Positions 8,033-17,040 of a DNA stretch of 39,352 bases are shown here, piece by piece. Origin of the DNA: Candidatus Kuenenia stuttgartensis (GTDB lineage Bacteria > Planctomycetota > Planctomycetia > Planctomycetales > Planctomycetaceae). Within the stretch, counting starts at the first letter, position 1; each line of letters starts with the position of its first letter. A program made the translations under genes and the position numbers. Location: assembly GCA_945904015.1 (NCBI GenBank), contig CAMDPK010000059.1, forward strand, positions 1-39,352, written 5' to 3'. Under the pieces are notes generated by a model. That model was not told where the DNA came from, did not search any database, and was given only the letters and a program-made list of their open reading frames with translations.

Positions 8033-9343
8033 TCACTTCTTCGCCGCGATGCGGTACAGCGCCTTGTCGGTCCGCACGATCAAATCCGAATCGACAGCAG
8101 CAGGTGTCGCCATGATTTGGCCGTCGAGCTGATTCGTCGCCAGCAATTTGTAGGTCTTGCCGGGAGCGATCACGAACGTCTGCCCCTCGCGGTTGCCGAT
8201 CAGGATTCGCCCGTCAGCGAACAGTGGCGACGAACAGAAGTTGCCACCCAGACGCTCAGTCCAGTTGGCTTGCCCCGTCTTTGCATCGAGACACGTCGCG
8301 ACCCCCTTGTCGGCGACGATGTAAAGCTCATCACCCACCAGCAACGGCGATGGCATGTTCGGAGCTTGCTTGCCGAACCGCCACGCGATCTTCGGCTTGT
8401 CGTCCAGAGTGACCGCCAGAATTTCTGGCTTCATGAAACTGGTGCAAAAGAAAATCATCCCGTGCCCGACGACCGGCCGAGGCACAATCGAAAAGCCAAG
8501 ACCTCCGTAGCTGAGCTTCCACAACTCGCGACCGGTTTCCGGCTCGTAGGCATACAGCCAGTCGGCGGCCGGCGAGAGCACCGCCTCACGCCCGCCGACT
8601 TTCGTAATCAACGGCGTGCCATAAGCCTTCTTGAGCTGTGGTTCCGGATTCATCTCGCCACTGCGATTCGTTCGCCAGGCAACTTTCCCTTCGAGCTTGT
8701 TGAGCGCCGCGATGGACTGCGTATCGCTGCCGTCGCAATGCACGATCAGCAAGTCGCCCCACAACACCGGCGTGCTGCCGGGTCCGTTCTCATGCTTGAG
8801 CTTCAACTCGCGATTCGTCCACAAGACTTTCTGCGTCGCCGTGTCGAGACAAGCCGTTCCATTCGTACCGAAGTGAGCATACAGCCGCCCGTCCTCCAGA
8901 ATTGGGGACGGCGAAGCAAATGAGTTCAACTGATGCACCGGATCAGGAGACTCTGCCACCAGCAGCTCGACGTCGTGCAACAGCTTTCCGGAAGAGCGAT
9001 CCACGCAGACCGCTCGCAAGCTGACTTTGCCAACGATGTTCAGCGGTTGGCCCGCGAAGTTGTCCTTCAGCTTCTTGGCCTTTTCGACCAACGAGGCAGC
9101 CGACTCGACAGCGGTTGTCATCCAGATGTGCGTCCCGTCGATCACCGGCGAGGACCACGCGCGCCCCGGAATCTCCGTCCGCCAAGCGATGTTCTCGGTT
9201 TCGCTCCACGTCAGCGGCAGGTTTTTCGCAGTCGAGTGCCCCTGTCCTCCCGGACCACGCCACTGCGGCCAATCAGCAGCAGACAGCGAGGACGCAACAC
9301 CGAACAGCACGACCGACAACAAACAACCGACAACAGGCTTCAC
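8033..9343 (-). CDS. Secreted PQQ-like beta-propeller protein
   Basis: The 436-residue product has a signal peptide (VKPVVGCLLSVVLFGVASSL, then SAADWPQWRGP). The mature part carries propeller repeats with the A-x-D-x-x-T/S-G-K signature of PQQ-like proteins, for example CVDRSSGKLL, CLDTATQKVLW, YEPETGRELW and CLDAKTGQANW. The WPQWRGPGG opening is common in planctomycete secreted PQQ-like proteins. No catalytic dehydrogenase residues are evident, so it may be a scaffold or sugar-related protein rather than a quinoprotein. The start is a GTG at 9343 preceded by an excellent AAGGAG site; no ATG gives as good a fit. Confidence 0.88.
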   Translation of the reverse strand: MKPVVGCLLSVVLFGVASSLSAADWPQWRGPGGQGHSTAKNLPLTWSETENIAWRTEIPGRAWSSPVIDGTHIWMTTAVESAASLVEKAKKLKDNFAGQPLNIVGKVSLRAVCVDRSSGKLLHDVELLVAESPDPVHQLNSFASPSPILEDGRLYAHFGTNGTACLDTATQKVLWTNRELKLKHENGPGSTPVLWGDLLIVHCDGSDTQSIAALNKLEGKVAWRTNRSGEMNPEPQLKKAYGTPLITKVGGREAVLSPAADWLYAYEPETGRELWKLSYGGLGFSIVPRPVVGHGMIFFCTSFMKPEILAVTLDDKPKIAWRFGKQAPNMPSPLLVGDELYIVADKGVATCLDAKTGQANWTERLGGNFCSSPLFADGRILIGNREGQTFVIAPGKTYKLLATNQLDGQIMATPAAVDSDLIVRTDKALYRIAAKK

Positions 9344-9414
9344 GGCAATCTCCTTGCGGCGCGGACGAAGTCGCGGAAGTGTAGCCAACCGGCTCGATGT
9401 CATCAGCCGTGACA

Positions 9415-9969
9415 TCACTTCGCGTCGCCCGCGCGCTTCTCGAATTTCAGCGCGGCGGAGTTCATGCAGTATCGCAGCCCCGTCGGCTTTGGCCCGTCTT
9501 CAAAGACGTGACCGAGATGCGCGTCGCAACGGCTGCAAACGACTTCGGTGCGCGTCGTGAACAAACCGCGGTCGGCCACCTCGCCCACGTTGTCGGAAGA
9601 GATCGGCTGGAAGAAGCTCGGCCAGCCGGTGCCGGAATCAAATTTCGTGTCGGCATCAAACAGTTTCTGGCCGCAGCAGACGCAGCGATACACGCCCGGT
9701 TCGTGGTTGTCCCAATACGTGCCGGTGAAGGCTTGCTCGGTCCCTTTTTTTCGAGCGACTTTGAACTGTTCTGGAGTCAGCCGCTTTTGCCATTCGGCGT
9801 CATCTTTGGCAATCGACAGCAGACCCGGATCGGACTCGTTCGAGGCATTCATGGCGGGAGCCTTTCGAAGCGGCGGAGTGGACTCGTCGCGAGATTGCCG
9901 GCCAGAGAATGCCCTCACGACCAAAACTGCGCCGACGACAGCGACAAACACGACAACACGCTTGAGCAT
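9415..9969 (-). CDS. msrB: Peptide-methionine (R)-S-oxide reductase MsrB, membrane-anchored or exported
   Basis: MsrB reduces methionine-R-sulfoxide in proteins. The 184-residue product has the complete family pattern: LTPEQFKVARKKGTEQAFTG, the zinc pairs C96/C99 (YRCVCCGQ) and C145/C148 (VVCSRCDAHLGHVFEDG), and the catalytic cysteine C168 in LRYCMNSAALKF. Before the domain is a hydrophobic segment at residues 3-21 that should be a signal anchor or an uncleaved export signal, so it probably repairs envelope proteins. An AGGAC/GGAG-type ribosome site precedes the ATG. It is downstream of rpoZ in the same direction, with a 66-base gap. Confidence 0.93.
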   Translation of the reverse strand: MLKRVVVFVAVVGAVLVVRAFSGRQSRDESTPPLRKAPAMNASNESDPGLLSIAKDDAEWQKRLTPEQFKVARKKGTEQAFTGTYWDNHEPGVYRCVCCGQKLFDADTKFDSGTGWPSFFQPISSDNVGEVADRGLFTTRTEVVCSRCDAHLGHVFEDGPKPTGLRYCMNSAALKFEKRAGDAK

Positions 9970-10035
9970 GGCTCCGTCCTCCGATTGCCTCGGGAATCCA
10001 CGAATGCTCGATTTGAAGCCGGCGCGGTGACTTGG

Positions 10036-10314
10036 CTACGAGAGGCTGTCCAAATCAATGCCCGCGTCGCGGCGCTTCCGACCTTCACCGGGGCCGCCAT
10101 CGCCAGCGATTGCCACATGGCCGGAAGTGTCGAGGAAAATCTTGTCGCCGAGGATCTCGGCAACCACGATCTCCAGCGGATTCTTGGTATTCAACTCCAC
10201 CAGCGGACGTGCTCCGCGGTTCAGCGCGACCAGCCGTTTTTGGATCAGCGACGACAATTTGAAGCGGCCGCCGACTTTGTTCACGATCGCTTCGTCTTTG
10301 AAAACATCAAGCAT
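10036..10314 (-). CDS. rpoZ: RNA polymerase omega subunit
   Basis: Omega assists folding and assembly of the beta-prime subunit. The 92-residue product has the family core [17 protein letters not shown] followed by [23 protein letters not shown]. The C-terminal tail ([15 protein letters not shown]) is probably disordered. The ATG overlaps the end of gmk by eight bases and has a GAGGGGA ribosome site seven bases upstream, inside gmk. The gmk-rpoZ order is widely conserved and supports the call for this short protein. Confidence 0.87.
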   Translation of the reverse strand: MLDVFKDEAIVNKVGGRFKLSSLIQKRLVALNRGARPLVELNTKNPLEIVVAEILGDKIFLDTSGHVAIAGDGGPGEGRKRRDAGIDLDSLS

Positions 10315-10948
10315 TCGAGTTCCCCTCCACGCCTTTCAGGATTTGAACGATCTCGGCCGTCGCCCGATCCAGGTCGTCGTTAATGACCTGATAACGGTAA
10401 CGCTCCGCCATTTCCAGTTCACGCCGAGCGGTCTGCAACCGCCGTTGAATCACTTCTTCCGATTCCGTGCCTCGCGCCCGCAATCGCTGTTCGAATTCCG
10501 TTTCGGAGGCGGTGCGAATGAAAATCGTCACTGCCTCAGGATACAGAGCGAGCACTTGCATCGCTCCTTGAACGTCAATTTCCAGCATGGCCCAGCCGCC
10601 GCAATCGTGTGCTCGCTGCACTTCAGATTTCAGAGTCCCGTACCACTTGTCGGAGCCATGCACTTCAAAACACTCGACGAATTCCTGGGCGTCACGTCGC
10701 CGCAGAAACTCCTCTTTGGACAAAAAATAGTAGTCTTCACCGTGTCGTTCCTGGTTGCGTGGTGCTCGCGTCGTCGCGGAGATCGCCTTGATCAGTTTGA
10801 CTTCCTGTTGTGCCGACAGCCGATTCACGATCGTCGATTTGCCGGTGCCGCTCGGCCCGGACAGCACGACGATCCGCAACCCGGTCGCTCCGGTCGAATG
10901 ACCGGACGACGTTGGAACACAGGTTGCGGAGGAACTCGAATCGGACAC
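10307..10948 (-). CDS. gmk: Guanylate kinase
   Basis: Guanylate kinase phosphorylates GMP to GDP with ATP. The P-loop GPSGTGKST is at residues ~31-39, followed by [20 protein letters not shown] (GMP binding) and a family C-terminal helix [14 protein letters not shown]. The first ~23 residues (Ser/Thr-rich) are an extra N-terminal tail. The start is a GTG at 10948 with GGAG nine bases upstream, overlapping the last codon of yicC. The genes yicC-gmk-rpoZ are therefore tightly packed in one operon. Confidence 0.95.
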   Translation of the reverse strand: MSDSSSSATCVPTSSGHSTGATGLRIVVLSGPSGTGKSTIVNRLSAQQEVKLIKAISATTRAPRNQERHGEDYYFLSKEEFLRRRDAQEFVECFEVHGSDKWYGTLKSEVQRAHDCGGWAMLEIDVQGAMQVLALYPEAVTIFIRTASETEFEQRLRARGTESEEVIQRRLQTARRELEMAERYRYQVINDDLDRATAEIVQILKGVEGNSNA

Positions 10949-10954
10949 CGGAAA

Positions 10955-11839
10955 CTACTCCACGTTCTGCAAGACTTCACGGATTCGTTCGACGGCCGAC
11001 TTCATCTCGACGACGTGCCGCGCGAGCGACACATTGTTGGCCTTCGAGCCGATCGTGTTGACCTCGCGAAACATCTCTTGAATCAAAAAATCGAGCTTGC
11101 GGCCCTGCGACACTTTGTCGCTGAGGAACGCCTCAAATTGTTCCAGGTGGCACCGCAGCCGAGTGATCTCTTCGTTGATGTCGCAGCGATCGGCGTACAG
11201 GCTAACCTCGCGAATCAAATCCGGCTCGGTGATGACGACATTCGTCCCTTTGAGCAACTCGCTGATGCGGTCCAGCAGCTTGTCTCGATACTGCTTGACG
11301 ACTTCGGAGGCCGTCTTCGCGATCTCGTCGAGACTGCTGACGATAACTCGGCCGTTGAGCCGCAAGTCCTCGCCCATCGAGTGCCCTTCACGAACGCGGA
11401 ACTCCTTGAACTTGCCGAGTGCCTCTTCCAGTTGCGTCTTCAAAAACGGCCAGTCACGTTCGGCGTCGAGTTCGCCCCGCCCGCTGTCGGTGACGACTCC
11501 GGGCAGCAGCAGAAAATTCGACAGATCCCCCGGCACTCCGACAGTGAGCTGCCGCGACACGTCTTTCACCTGGTTCCAATACGCCGTGAGCACATCCGAA
11601 TTGAGCTTCGACGCGGACATGCCCGCCACCGGACGGACGTCAAACGCGACCGTGACTGTGCCGCGCGCGACATGCTCGCGCACCACTCGTTCGATCTCAC
11701 CTTCGAGCGCCGCGTAGGCATCGGGAAATCGCGAGTTCACTTTGAGATACCGATTGTTGACGGCACGAACCTCGACGGAGACGTTCAGCCGCTCATTTTG
11801 CCCCTTCGAGGCTCCGAATCCGGTCATGCTCAGTAACAC
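10955..11839 (-). CDS. yicC: YicC-family protein (endoribonuclease-like)
   Basis: The 294-residue product starts VLLSMTGFG, the conserved opening of the YicC/YloC family. It also has the family segments VEVRAVNNRYLKVNSRFP, EIERVVREHVARGTV and the C-terminal LDFLIQEMFREVNTIGSKA. E. coli YicC has been described as an endoribonuclease acting on small RNA; that role is inferred here only by homology. The start is GTG at 11839 with an AAAGGG site. First gene of the yicC-gmk-rpoZ group. A REP pair lies between it and secG. Confidence 0.9.
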   Translation of the reverse strand: MLLSMTGFGASKGQNERLNVSVEVRAVNNRYLKVNSRFPDAYAALEGEIERVVREHVARGTVTVAFDVRPVAGMSASKLNSDVLTAYWNQVKDVSRQLTVGVPGDLSNFLLLPGVVTDSGRGELDAERDWPFLKTQLEEALGKFKEFRVREGHSMGEDLRLNGRVIVSSLDEIAKTASEVVKQYRDKLLDRISELLKGTNVVITEPDLIREVSLYADRCDINEEITRLRCHLEQFEAFLSDKVSQGRKLDFLIQEMFREVNTIGSKANNVSLARHVVEMKSAVERIREVLQNVE

Positions 11840-11868
11840 AACACGCCCTTTGCGTTTGGTCTGTCAAC

Positions 11869-11980
11869 GTGGCCGTCATCGCTCCGCGTGACGAGCCGGA
11901 AGTTTCACGACGTCCCCGATTTTCTGGTGATTGCAACCGCGTGAAGCGTCCGGCTCATCACGCGGGAGCGTGATGGCTAC
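11869..11980. repeat. Inverted pair of GTAGCCATCACGC-type REP hairpins
   Basis: Units lie at 11869-11900 (head GTGG, partly degenerate) and 11949-11980 (minus orientation, head GTAG). The better copy reads GTAGCCATCACGC on the minus strand and contains the hairpin ATCACGC-TCCC-GCGTGAT; both copies end in the shared tail GAGCCGGA. The pair separates the end of secG from the start of yicC. Confidence 0.8.
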
Positions 11981-12020
11981 AGAGAACGCGGCTCTAGTCA
12001 CCACAACCCATCCAACTCAG

Positions 12021-12569
12021 CTACTTCTTTTCGCCACTCTTGTCGTCGGATTTTGCGTCAGTGGACTCGTCGAGTTCCTTCTTCGGCGGCTCTTTGGATT
12101 TCGGGGCCGAGTCCGACTTCTTCTCGTCGCCTGGAGTGATCTCCTTTGCCGACTCGTCAGATTTCGTCGTTGGCTTCGAGTCGCCTTCTTTTTCTTTCTC
12201 GCCCCCATCTTTCAATTCGCTGCTGGACGAACCCAGTCCCGATTCCGTTTTCGAGTCATCAGACTTCGTCGAGCCGCTGTCTTTGTCCTTTGACGTGCTG
12301 CTGATTTCCGGTGCAGCGGTTTCGTTCTTGAACTTCTCCGTTGAAGAACGCAGCACTTGGCCGTGGATGCCGGCGAGCAGCACCCACACTGCGGCAATGC
12401 CAATCGTGATGCGAGTGAACATGTCCCCCGCCTTCGTGCCGAAGGCACTCTGGCCACCGAGTCCGCTCAGCGCGCCGACCAAACCGCCGCCGCGACCGCG
12501 TTGCAGCAGAATGATTCCAATCAGCAAGACGCTGATGAACATCCCCACCAAAGCCAAAAACGTTGGCAT
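12021..12569 (-). CDS. secG: Protein-export translocase subunit SecG with long acidic tail
   Basis: SecG is a small subunit of the SecYEG channel. The N-terminal ~75 residues match the family: helix 1 ([20 protein letters not shown]), the cytosolic loop [23 protein letters not shown], and helix 2 ([15 protein letters not shown]). The remaining ~100 residues are low-complexity Ser/Lys/Glu/Asp-rich and probably disordered. That makes the protein 182 residues, against roughly 75-130 for most SecG. A GAGGAG ribosome site precedes the ATG. It follows tpiA with 48 bases between them. The tpiA-secG order is common in bacteria. Confidence 0.92.
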   Translation of the reverse strand: MPTFLALVGMFISVLLIGIILLQRGRGGGLVGALSGLGGQSAFGTKAGDMFTRITIGIAAVWVLLAGIHGQVLRSSTEKFKNETAAPEISSTSKDKDSGSTKSDDSKTESGLGSSSSELKDGGEKEKEGDSKPTTKSDESAKEITPGDEKKSDSAPKSKEPPKKELDESTDAKSDDKSGEKK

Positions 12570-12617
12570 GAAAACTCCTCACTCGATTCCGCGCCGCCGC
12601 AACAATTGCGAACAGTC

Positions 12618-13388
12618 TTAACCTTTTCGGGCCTGAGCCTGAATCCCCGCTTCAATGATCGCGATGAAGGAATCCGTCTTCAGGCTGGCACCGCCGACTA
12701 ATGCACCATCCACATCCGGTTGCGACAGCAGTTCAAAAGCGTTGTCCGCCTTCACGCTGCCGCCGTAAAGAATCCGCGTGGCCGAGGCAACCGCCTCGCC
12801 GTATCTCGACTTCAACTGGCTACGAAGAAACGCGTGAGCCTGCTGAGCTTGTTCCGTCGATGCAGTGACTCCCGTGCCGATGGCCCAAACTGGCTCGTAG
12901 GCGATCACGATGTTGGCCATTTGCACGGCTGAGACCTGCGCCAGTCCGGCCATTTGTTTTTCGAGCACTGCTTCGGTCTGTCCCGCTTGCCGCTCGGCGA
13001 GCAATTCGCCGACGCACAAGACCACCTGCAAGCCGTGCTGCAAACCCGCCGCGACTTTCTTGGCGAGCAGTTCGTCTTGCTCGCTGAAAAATTGACGCCG
13101 CTCGCTGTGCCCCACCAGCACCCAACCGCAGCCGACATCCTTCAGCATGTCGCCACAAACTTCGCCGGTGAACGCGCCTTGCGGAGCGAAGTACAAATTC
13201 TGTGCTCCGAGTTGAACCGCCGAACCGCGAGTCGTCGCGGCGACGCTGCTCAGAAACGGAAACGCCGGGCAGACCAAGATCTCGACGGCGCACGAGGCAT
13301 ATTTTCCGGCCAGGGCTTGGCTCAATGCCGCCCCTTGGCTCTGCAACAAATTCATCTTCCAATTGCCAGCGACCAGAATTCGTCGCAT
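12618..13388 (-). CDS. tpiA: Triosephosphate isomerase
   Basis: This glycolytic enzyme interconverts dihydroxyacetone phosphate and glyceraldehyde 3-phosphate. The 256-residue product has all active-site residues: K11 in AGNWKMN, H94 in [13 protein letters not shown]165 in [13 protein letters not shown], and the phosphate-binding YGGSVK near 208-213. The ATG at 13388 is used because the frame's earlier TTG lacks support and an AGAGG site lies upstream of the ATG. It forms an operon with secG. Confidence 0.97.
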   Translation of the reverse strand: MRRILVAGNWKMNLLQSQGAALSQALAGKYASCAVEILVCPAFPFLSSVAATTRGSAVQLGAQNLYFAPQGAFTGEVCGDMLKDVGCGWVLVGHSERRQFFSEQDELLAKKVAAGLQHGLQVVLCVGELLAERQAGQTEAVLEKQMAGLAQVSAVQMANIVIAYEPVWAIGTGVTASTEQAQQAHAFLRSQLKSRYGEAVASATRILYGGSVKADNAFELLSQPDVDGALVGGASLKTDSFIAIIEAGIQAQARKG

Positions 13389-13522
13389 GAACTTTGACCT
13401 CTTCAACAGACGACAACCCCGTCACCAATGACGAGTTCCAGCCAAACGCAGCGATTGCGTGTGTTTGGCTCGGGGGACGGCGGATCGGGAATGATGACGG
13501 CGAAAGGCCTTGAGTTCAACCC

Positions 13523-13546
13523 GTGGCGACAGACCGCCCGTCTGTC
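13523..13546 (+). repeat. Single REP-like hairpin, GTGG head
   Basis: The unit is GTGG followed by the perfect hairpin GACAGAC-CGCCC-GTCTGTC (13528-13546). Outside it, TGAGTT (13511-13516) and AACTCA (13555-13560) add a wider inverted repeat that reaches the stop codon of pheA. It is likely a terminator for pheA, which is read from the right. Confidence 0.65.
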
Positions 13547-13552
13547 TGCCGG

Positions 13553-14698
13553 TCAACTCAGCGGTTCGCTCCGCGGGTACGATCCGAGCACTTCCATCCG
13601 CACCGCCAGCCGCTCAATGTCGGAAAGCGTCCGTTTGATGCGCGGATCGTGCGAATGACCCTCGAAGTCCAAGAAGAACAGGTAGCCCGACTCCGGTCCT
13701 CGTAGTGGGAACGATTCAATCCAGGTGAGGTTGATCTTGTTCCGCTTGAAGGACGCCAAGGCGTCTGCCAAAGCCCCTGGTTTGTGCGGAATTTGAAGTA
13801 GCAACGCCGTGCGGTCTTTGCCGGTGGGCTTCGTGTCGTCGTCGCCGATGATCGCGAACCGAGTGACGTTATTTTTGTTGTCCTGGATCGACTCGGCCAC
13901 GACGTTCAGGTCGTATTCGACCGCCGCCCGCATGCTGGCGACCGCTCCCGCTCCCGGTTTGTCGCGAGCCAGTTGGGCCGCCGTCGAAGTGCTGGTCACT
14001 TCCAACAACCGAGCCTGCGGCATGTTTTTGCTCAGCCACTCGCGGCATTGCGATAACGCCTGCGGCTTGCTGTAGATTTCGGTCACTTCGCTGCGGGGAC
14101 TGCGCGCTAGCAGATTGTGATGAATCGCGATCTGAACCTCGCCGCAAATCCGCAGCGGCAGCCGAGTGAACATGTCCAACGTGTCCACAATCCGGCCGTC
14201 GGTGCTGTTCTCGATCGGGACGATTCCGTAGTCGGCCTGCCCGCGGTTGACCTCCTCGAAGACGGCTGCAATCGTGGTGACAGGGACCAAATCGGCCGAC
14301 TCGCCAAACCGTTCGATCGCCGCGATGTGGGTGTAACTGTAGGCCGGGCCGAGATAAGCCACCCGCACGCTTTTCACTTGCAGGCGTGCGGCACTCAAGA
14401 TTTGCCGAAAGATGCCGCGAATCGCTGAGGCGGGAAGTGGCCCCCGATTGGAGGCTTGCAAGGTCGCAAACAGGGCGTCATCGGCCAATGGCGCGAACAT
14501 GGCACGCTTCAAATCCGGCTGGCTTTGAATCCACGCCGTGGTTGCTCCAGCTCGCTTATTGACCAGCGTGAGGATCTCGCGGTCCAGGCGTTTCAGTTCG
14601 CCCTCCAATGCCGCCGGAGATTTCCGGGCGGGCTTAGAAGGCTTCGCCGGGGCCGCCGCTGGCTTGCGCACTTTCTTCGGAAGTGGTTTCTTGGCCAT
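13553..14698 (-). CDS. pheA: Bifunctional chorismate mutase / prephenate dehydratase
   Basis: The enzyme makes phenylpyruvate from chorismate for phenylalanine synthesis. Domains in the 381-residue product: AroQ-type chorismate mutase (~31-105, [16 protein letters not shown]), prephenate dehydratase (~110-285, starting [15 protein letters not shown], with [12 protein letters not shown] and the catalytic TRF at 279-281 in [10 protein letters not shown]), and an ACT regulatory domain (~298-375). The ACT motif reads WIESFPLRG where ESRP is usual, so Phe feedback may differ. The first ~30 residues are a Lys/Ala/Pro-rich tail, unusual for the family. An AAAGGA ribosome site precedes the ATG. Confidence 0.95.
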   Translation of the reverse strand: MAKKPLPKKVRKPAAAPAKPSKPARKSPAALEGELKRLDREILTLVNKRAGATTAWIQSQPDLKRAMFAPLADDALFATLQASNRGPLPASAIRGIFRQILSAARLQVKSVRVAYLGPAYSYTHIAAIERFGESADLVPVTTIAAVFEEVNRGQADYGIVPIENSTDGRIVDTLDMFTRLPLRICGEVQIAIHHNLLARSPRSEVTEIYSKPQALSQCREWLSKNMPQARLLEVTSTSTAAQLARDKPGAGAVASMRAAVEYDLNVVAESIQDNKNNVTRFAIIGDDDTKPTGKDRTALLLQIPHKPGALADALASFKRNKINLTWIESFPLRGPESGYLFFLDFEGHSHDPRIKRTLSDIERLAVRMEVLGSYPRSEPLS

Positions 14699-14963
14699 GA
14701 GTTCCTTTCGCGGTCGCAGGGCCAGAAAAGGGGGCCAATCGGCTCTGCCATGCGGGGCAACGCTTGTATTCCGGCATTTCTAAGGTGTCAAGCAGCCAAG
14801 AACTTCGGTTCACCGTGGCATCTGAAAGTAAGGCTGTCAGATTGACAATCCGAGCCGCCGAGCGATGCCGTCGGATCGGTGCCAAAGTGGCAACGGTTCA
14901 GAAGCCGAACTTCATGATGAAGCCACAATCTACGGCCACGTCAGAGGTTGCCGTGTCAACAAA

Positions 14964-14978
14964 AGCCACGTCGTGGCT
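14964..14978. promoter_or_regulatory. Perfect inverted repeat AGCCACG-T-CGTGGCT beside the dnaK promoter
   Basis: A perfect 7-bp inverted repeat with a one-base centre abuts the -24 box. Its half GCCACGTC also occurs as a direct copy at 14935-14942, 30 bases (about three helical turns) upstream. It could be an activator or repressor site for dnaK. This is only a sequence pattern. Confidence 0.4.
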
Positions 14979-14992
14979 GGCACGCTCTTTGC
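14978..14992 (+). promoter_or_regulatory. Sigma-54 (-24/-12) promoter of dnaK
   Basis: The sequence TGGCACG-CTCT-TTGC matches the RpoN consensus TGGCACG-N4-TTGC at every position, with the required ten bases between the GG and GC pairs. Transcription would start near 15004, giving a leader of about 48 bases before the dnaK ATG (15052). Sigma-54 promoters need a bacterial enhancer-binding protein, so dnaK would be controlled by an activator rather than by HrcA or sigma-32. Confidence 0.7.
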
Positions 14993-15051
14993 CTTTCGGC
15001 CACTGACGTTTGACACTCGAATCAAAACTGAACGCTCGAAGGAGCCAAGTT

Positions 15052-16959
15052 ATGGCTGTTGCTGAGAAAATCATCGGAATCGACCTGGGAACCACGAACT
15101 CCGTGGTCTCGATCATGGAAGGTGGCGAGGTCAAAGTCCTCGCCAACCTGGAAGGAAACCGTCTGACGCCGAGCATTGTCGCCTTCACGGACAAGGGTGA
15201 GACGCTCGTGGGCGATCCCGCTCGCCGTCAGGCCGTCACCAATCCGAGGAACACGATTTACTCGATCAAGCGGTTCATGGGCCGCCGGCACAGCGAGGTC
15301 GCTTCCGAGGAAAAACTCGTCCCGTACAAAATCATCGGCGGCACGAACGATTACGTGAAAGTCGAAACCGGTAACGGCAAGCAGCACACGCCGCCAGAAA
15401 TTTCCGCTCTCGTGCTTCGCAAATTGAAGGAAGCGGCGGAAAGCTACCTCGGCCACAAGGTCAACAAGGCGGTCATTACCGTTCCGGCGTATTTCAATGA
15501 CGCTCAGCGACAAGCCACCAAGGATGCCGGTCAGATCGCCGGCCTGGAAGTCGCCCGCATCATCAACGAGCCGACTGCCGCCGCTCTGGCCTACGGCCTC
15601 GAAAAGAAGAAGGACGAGAAGATTTGTGTGTTCGATCTCGGCGGCGGCACGTTTGACGTGTCGATCCTGGAGGTCAGCAACGAACTGGTCGAGGTGCTCA
15701 GCACGAGCGGCGACACCCACTTGGGCGGCGACGACTTCGACGAAGAGCTGATCAACTTCATCGCCACAAAGTTCAAAACCGAGAACAGCATCGACCTCCG
15801 CAAAGACCCGATGGCTTTGCAACGTTTGCGCGAAGCGGCCGAGAAGGCCAAGAAAGAACTATCGACGCTGCAAAACTCGGAGATCAACCTGCCGTTCATC
15901 ACGGCCGACGCTAGCGGAGCGAAGCATCTGCAAATGTCGATCACGCGGTCAGAGTTCGAGAAGATGGTCGATCATCTCGTCGAACGCTGCCGCATCCCGG
16001 TCGAGAGTGCGCTGAAGGACGCGAAGCTCAAGCCAAGCGACATCGACGAAGTCGTGCTCGTTGGCGGTTCGACGCGCGTGCCCAAGGTCCAGGACTTCGT
16101 CAAGAAGATTTTCCAAGGCAAAGAACCGCACAAGGGTGTGAACCCAGACGAAGTTGTTTCGATCGGAGCGGCGATTCAGGGCGGAATTATCACTGGCGAA
16201 GTCACCGACGTCGTGTTGATGGACGTGTCGCCGCTGTCGCTGGGCATCGAGACGGAAGGAGGCGTGATGACCGTTCTGGTGGAACGCAACACGACGATCC
16301 CGACCACGAAGAAAGAAACCTTCTCGACGGCGGCAGACAATCAGCGAGCGGTCACGGTTAGCGTCTATCAGGGCGAACGCCCGATGGCTCACGACAATCG
16401 GTTGCTCAGTCAGTTCAATCTGGAAGACATCCCGTCCGCGCCGCGCGGCGTGCCAAAGGTTGAGGTCGCATTCGACATCGACGTCAACGGCATCCTGAAG
16501 GTCTCCGCGAAAGACTTGGGCACCGGCAAGGAGCATTCGGTTCGCATCGAAAATTCCAGCGGCTTGTCCAAGGAGGAGATCGAGAAGATGAGGAAGGATG
16601 CGGACGCTCACGCCGACGAAGACAAGAAGCGCAAGGCGTTGGCCGAGGCGAAGAACAAAGGTTCGATGCTCGCCTACGAGGCCGAGAAGCAACTCAAGCA
16701 GAACGGCGACAAGTTGGACCCCGCGTCGAAGGGAGCCATCGAATCGTCGGTCGCCAAACTGAACGAGACGCTGAAGACCGAGGACGCCGATCAGATCAAC
16801 AGCGCGGTCGCGGCACTCGAACAGAGCCTGCACGCGATGGCCGAGCATCTCTACAAGGACGCCGGCGCTCAGTCGGGTCACGGGGCGGAAGCTCAAGCGC
16901 CGGAAGGCTCGAAGCCGGCCGGCGACGATGTCATCGACGCGGAGTTCGAGAAGAAGTAA
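15052..16959 (+). CDS. dnaK: Molecular chaperone DnaK (Hsp70)
   Basis: DnaK is the ATP-driven Hsp70 chaperone, working with DnaJ and GrpE in the cytoplasm. The 635-residue product has the ATPase domain signatures [10 protein letters not shown] (residues 8-17), [15 protein letters not shown] and [13 protein letters not shown]. Next come the linker and substrate domain ([16 protein letters not shown]), and a helical lid with the usual C-terminal [12 protein letters not shown]. Length is normal. The ATG at 15052 has AAGGAG eight bases upstream; the frame's earlier start adds 14 residues before the conserved N-terminus. No grpE or dnaJ lies beside it. A sigma-54-type promoter precedes it and a terminator follows. 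Confidence 0.98.
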   Translation: MAVAEKIIGIDLGTTNSVVSIMEGGEVKVLANLEGNRLTPSIVAFTDKGETLVGDPARRQAVTNPRNTIYSIKRFMGRRHSEVASEEKLVPYKIIGGTNDYVKVETGNGKQHTPPEISALVLRKLKEAAESYLGHKVNKAVITVPAYFNDAQRQATKDAGQIAGLEVARIINEPTAAALAYGLEKKKDEKICVFDLGGGTFDVSILEVSNELVEVLSTSGDTHLGGDDFDEELINFIATKFKTENSIDLRKDPMALQRLREAAEKAKKELSTLQNSEINLPFITADASGAKHLQMSITRSEFEKMVDHLVERCRIPVESALKDAKLKPSDIDEVVLVGGSTRVPKVQDFVKKIFQGKEPHKGVNPDEVVSIGAAIQGGIITGEVTDVVLMDVSPLSLGIETEGGVMTVLVERNTTIPTTKKETFSTAADNQRAVTVSVYQGERPMAHDNRLLSQFNLEDIPSAPRGVPKVEVAFDIDVNGILKVSAKDLGTGKEHSVRIENSSGLSKEEIEKMRKDADAHADEDKKRKALAEAKNKGSMLAYEAEKQLKQNGDKLDPASKGAIESSVAKLNETLKTEDADQINSAVAALEQSLHAMAEHLYKDAGAQSGHGAEAQAPEGSKPAGDDVIDAEFEKK

Positions 16960-16978
16960 CGCGAGCCGCGTGCGCTAC
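16960..16978 (-). repeat. Degenerate REP-like unit (GTAGCGCACGCGGC)
   Basis: Read on the minus strand it is GTAGCGCACGCGGCTCGCG, a decayed relative of the unit at 25153-25176. It starts at the base after the dnaK stop codon. Confidence 0.5.
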
Positions 16979-16985
16979 AAATTGA

Positions 16986-17021
16986 AACGCCCGGTCACCC
17001 ACGGAGGGGAGGCCGGGCGTT
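16986..17021 (+). terminator. Terminator hairpin of dnaK
   Basis: AACGCCCGG (16986-16994) pairs perfectly with CCGGGCGTT (17013-17021) around an 18-base loop, followed by GTCATTT. It lies 27 bases after the dnaK stop codon and just before the end of the convergent kinase-like gene, so it may serve both. Confidence 0.7.
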
Positions 17022-17040
17022 GTCATTTGCAGAATCGCGT

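Larger units (their letters stand above)
14699..15051. other. Intergenic regulatory region between pheA and dnaK
   Basis: These 353 bases separate the divergent pheA and dnaK genes. I find no credible small gene. The region holds the sigma-54-type element and inverted repeat described separately. No CIRCE element (TTAGCACTC/GAGTGCTAA) is present. I do not see a convincing sigma-70 promoter on either strand, although GC-rich planctomycete promoters are hard to read. Confidence 0.6.

Noticed and set aside
9301..9343. Signal-peptide codons of the PQQ-like protein look repeat-derived (TTGTCGGT twice)
   Set aside because: Only two short imperfect copies are present, and a Val/Leu-rich signal peptide naturally yields such codons. 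There is not enough to call a repeat.
10058..11836. 592-codon open frame on the plus strand
   Set aside because: It is antisense to rpoZ, gmk and yicC, all of which have clear family motifs. The translation is Arg/His/Leu-rich with no fold pattern, as expected from the complement of GC-rich coding DNA.
14699..15051. CIRCE (HrcA) operator before dnaK
   Set aside because: I looked for TTAGCACTC with GAGTGCTAA nine bases apart and found neither half on either strand.
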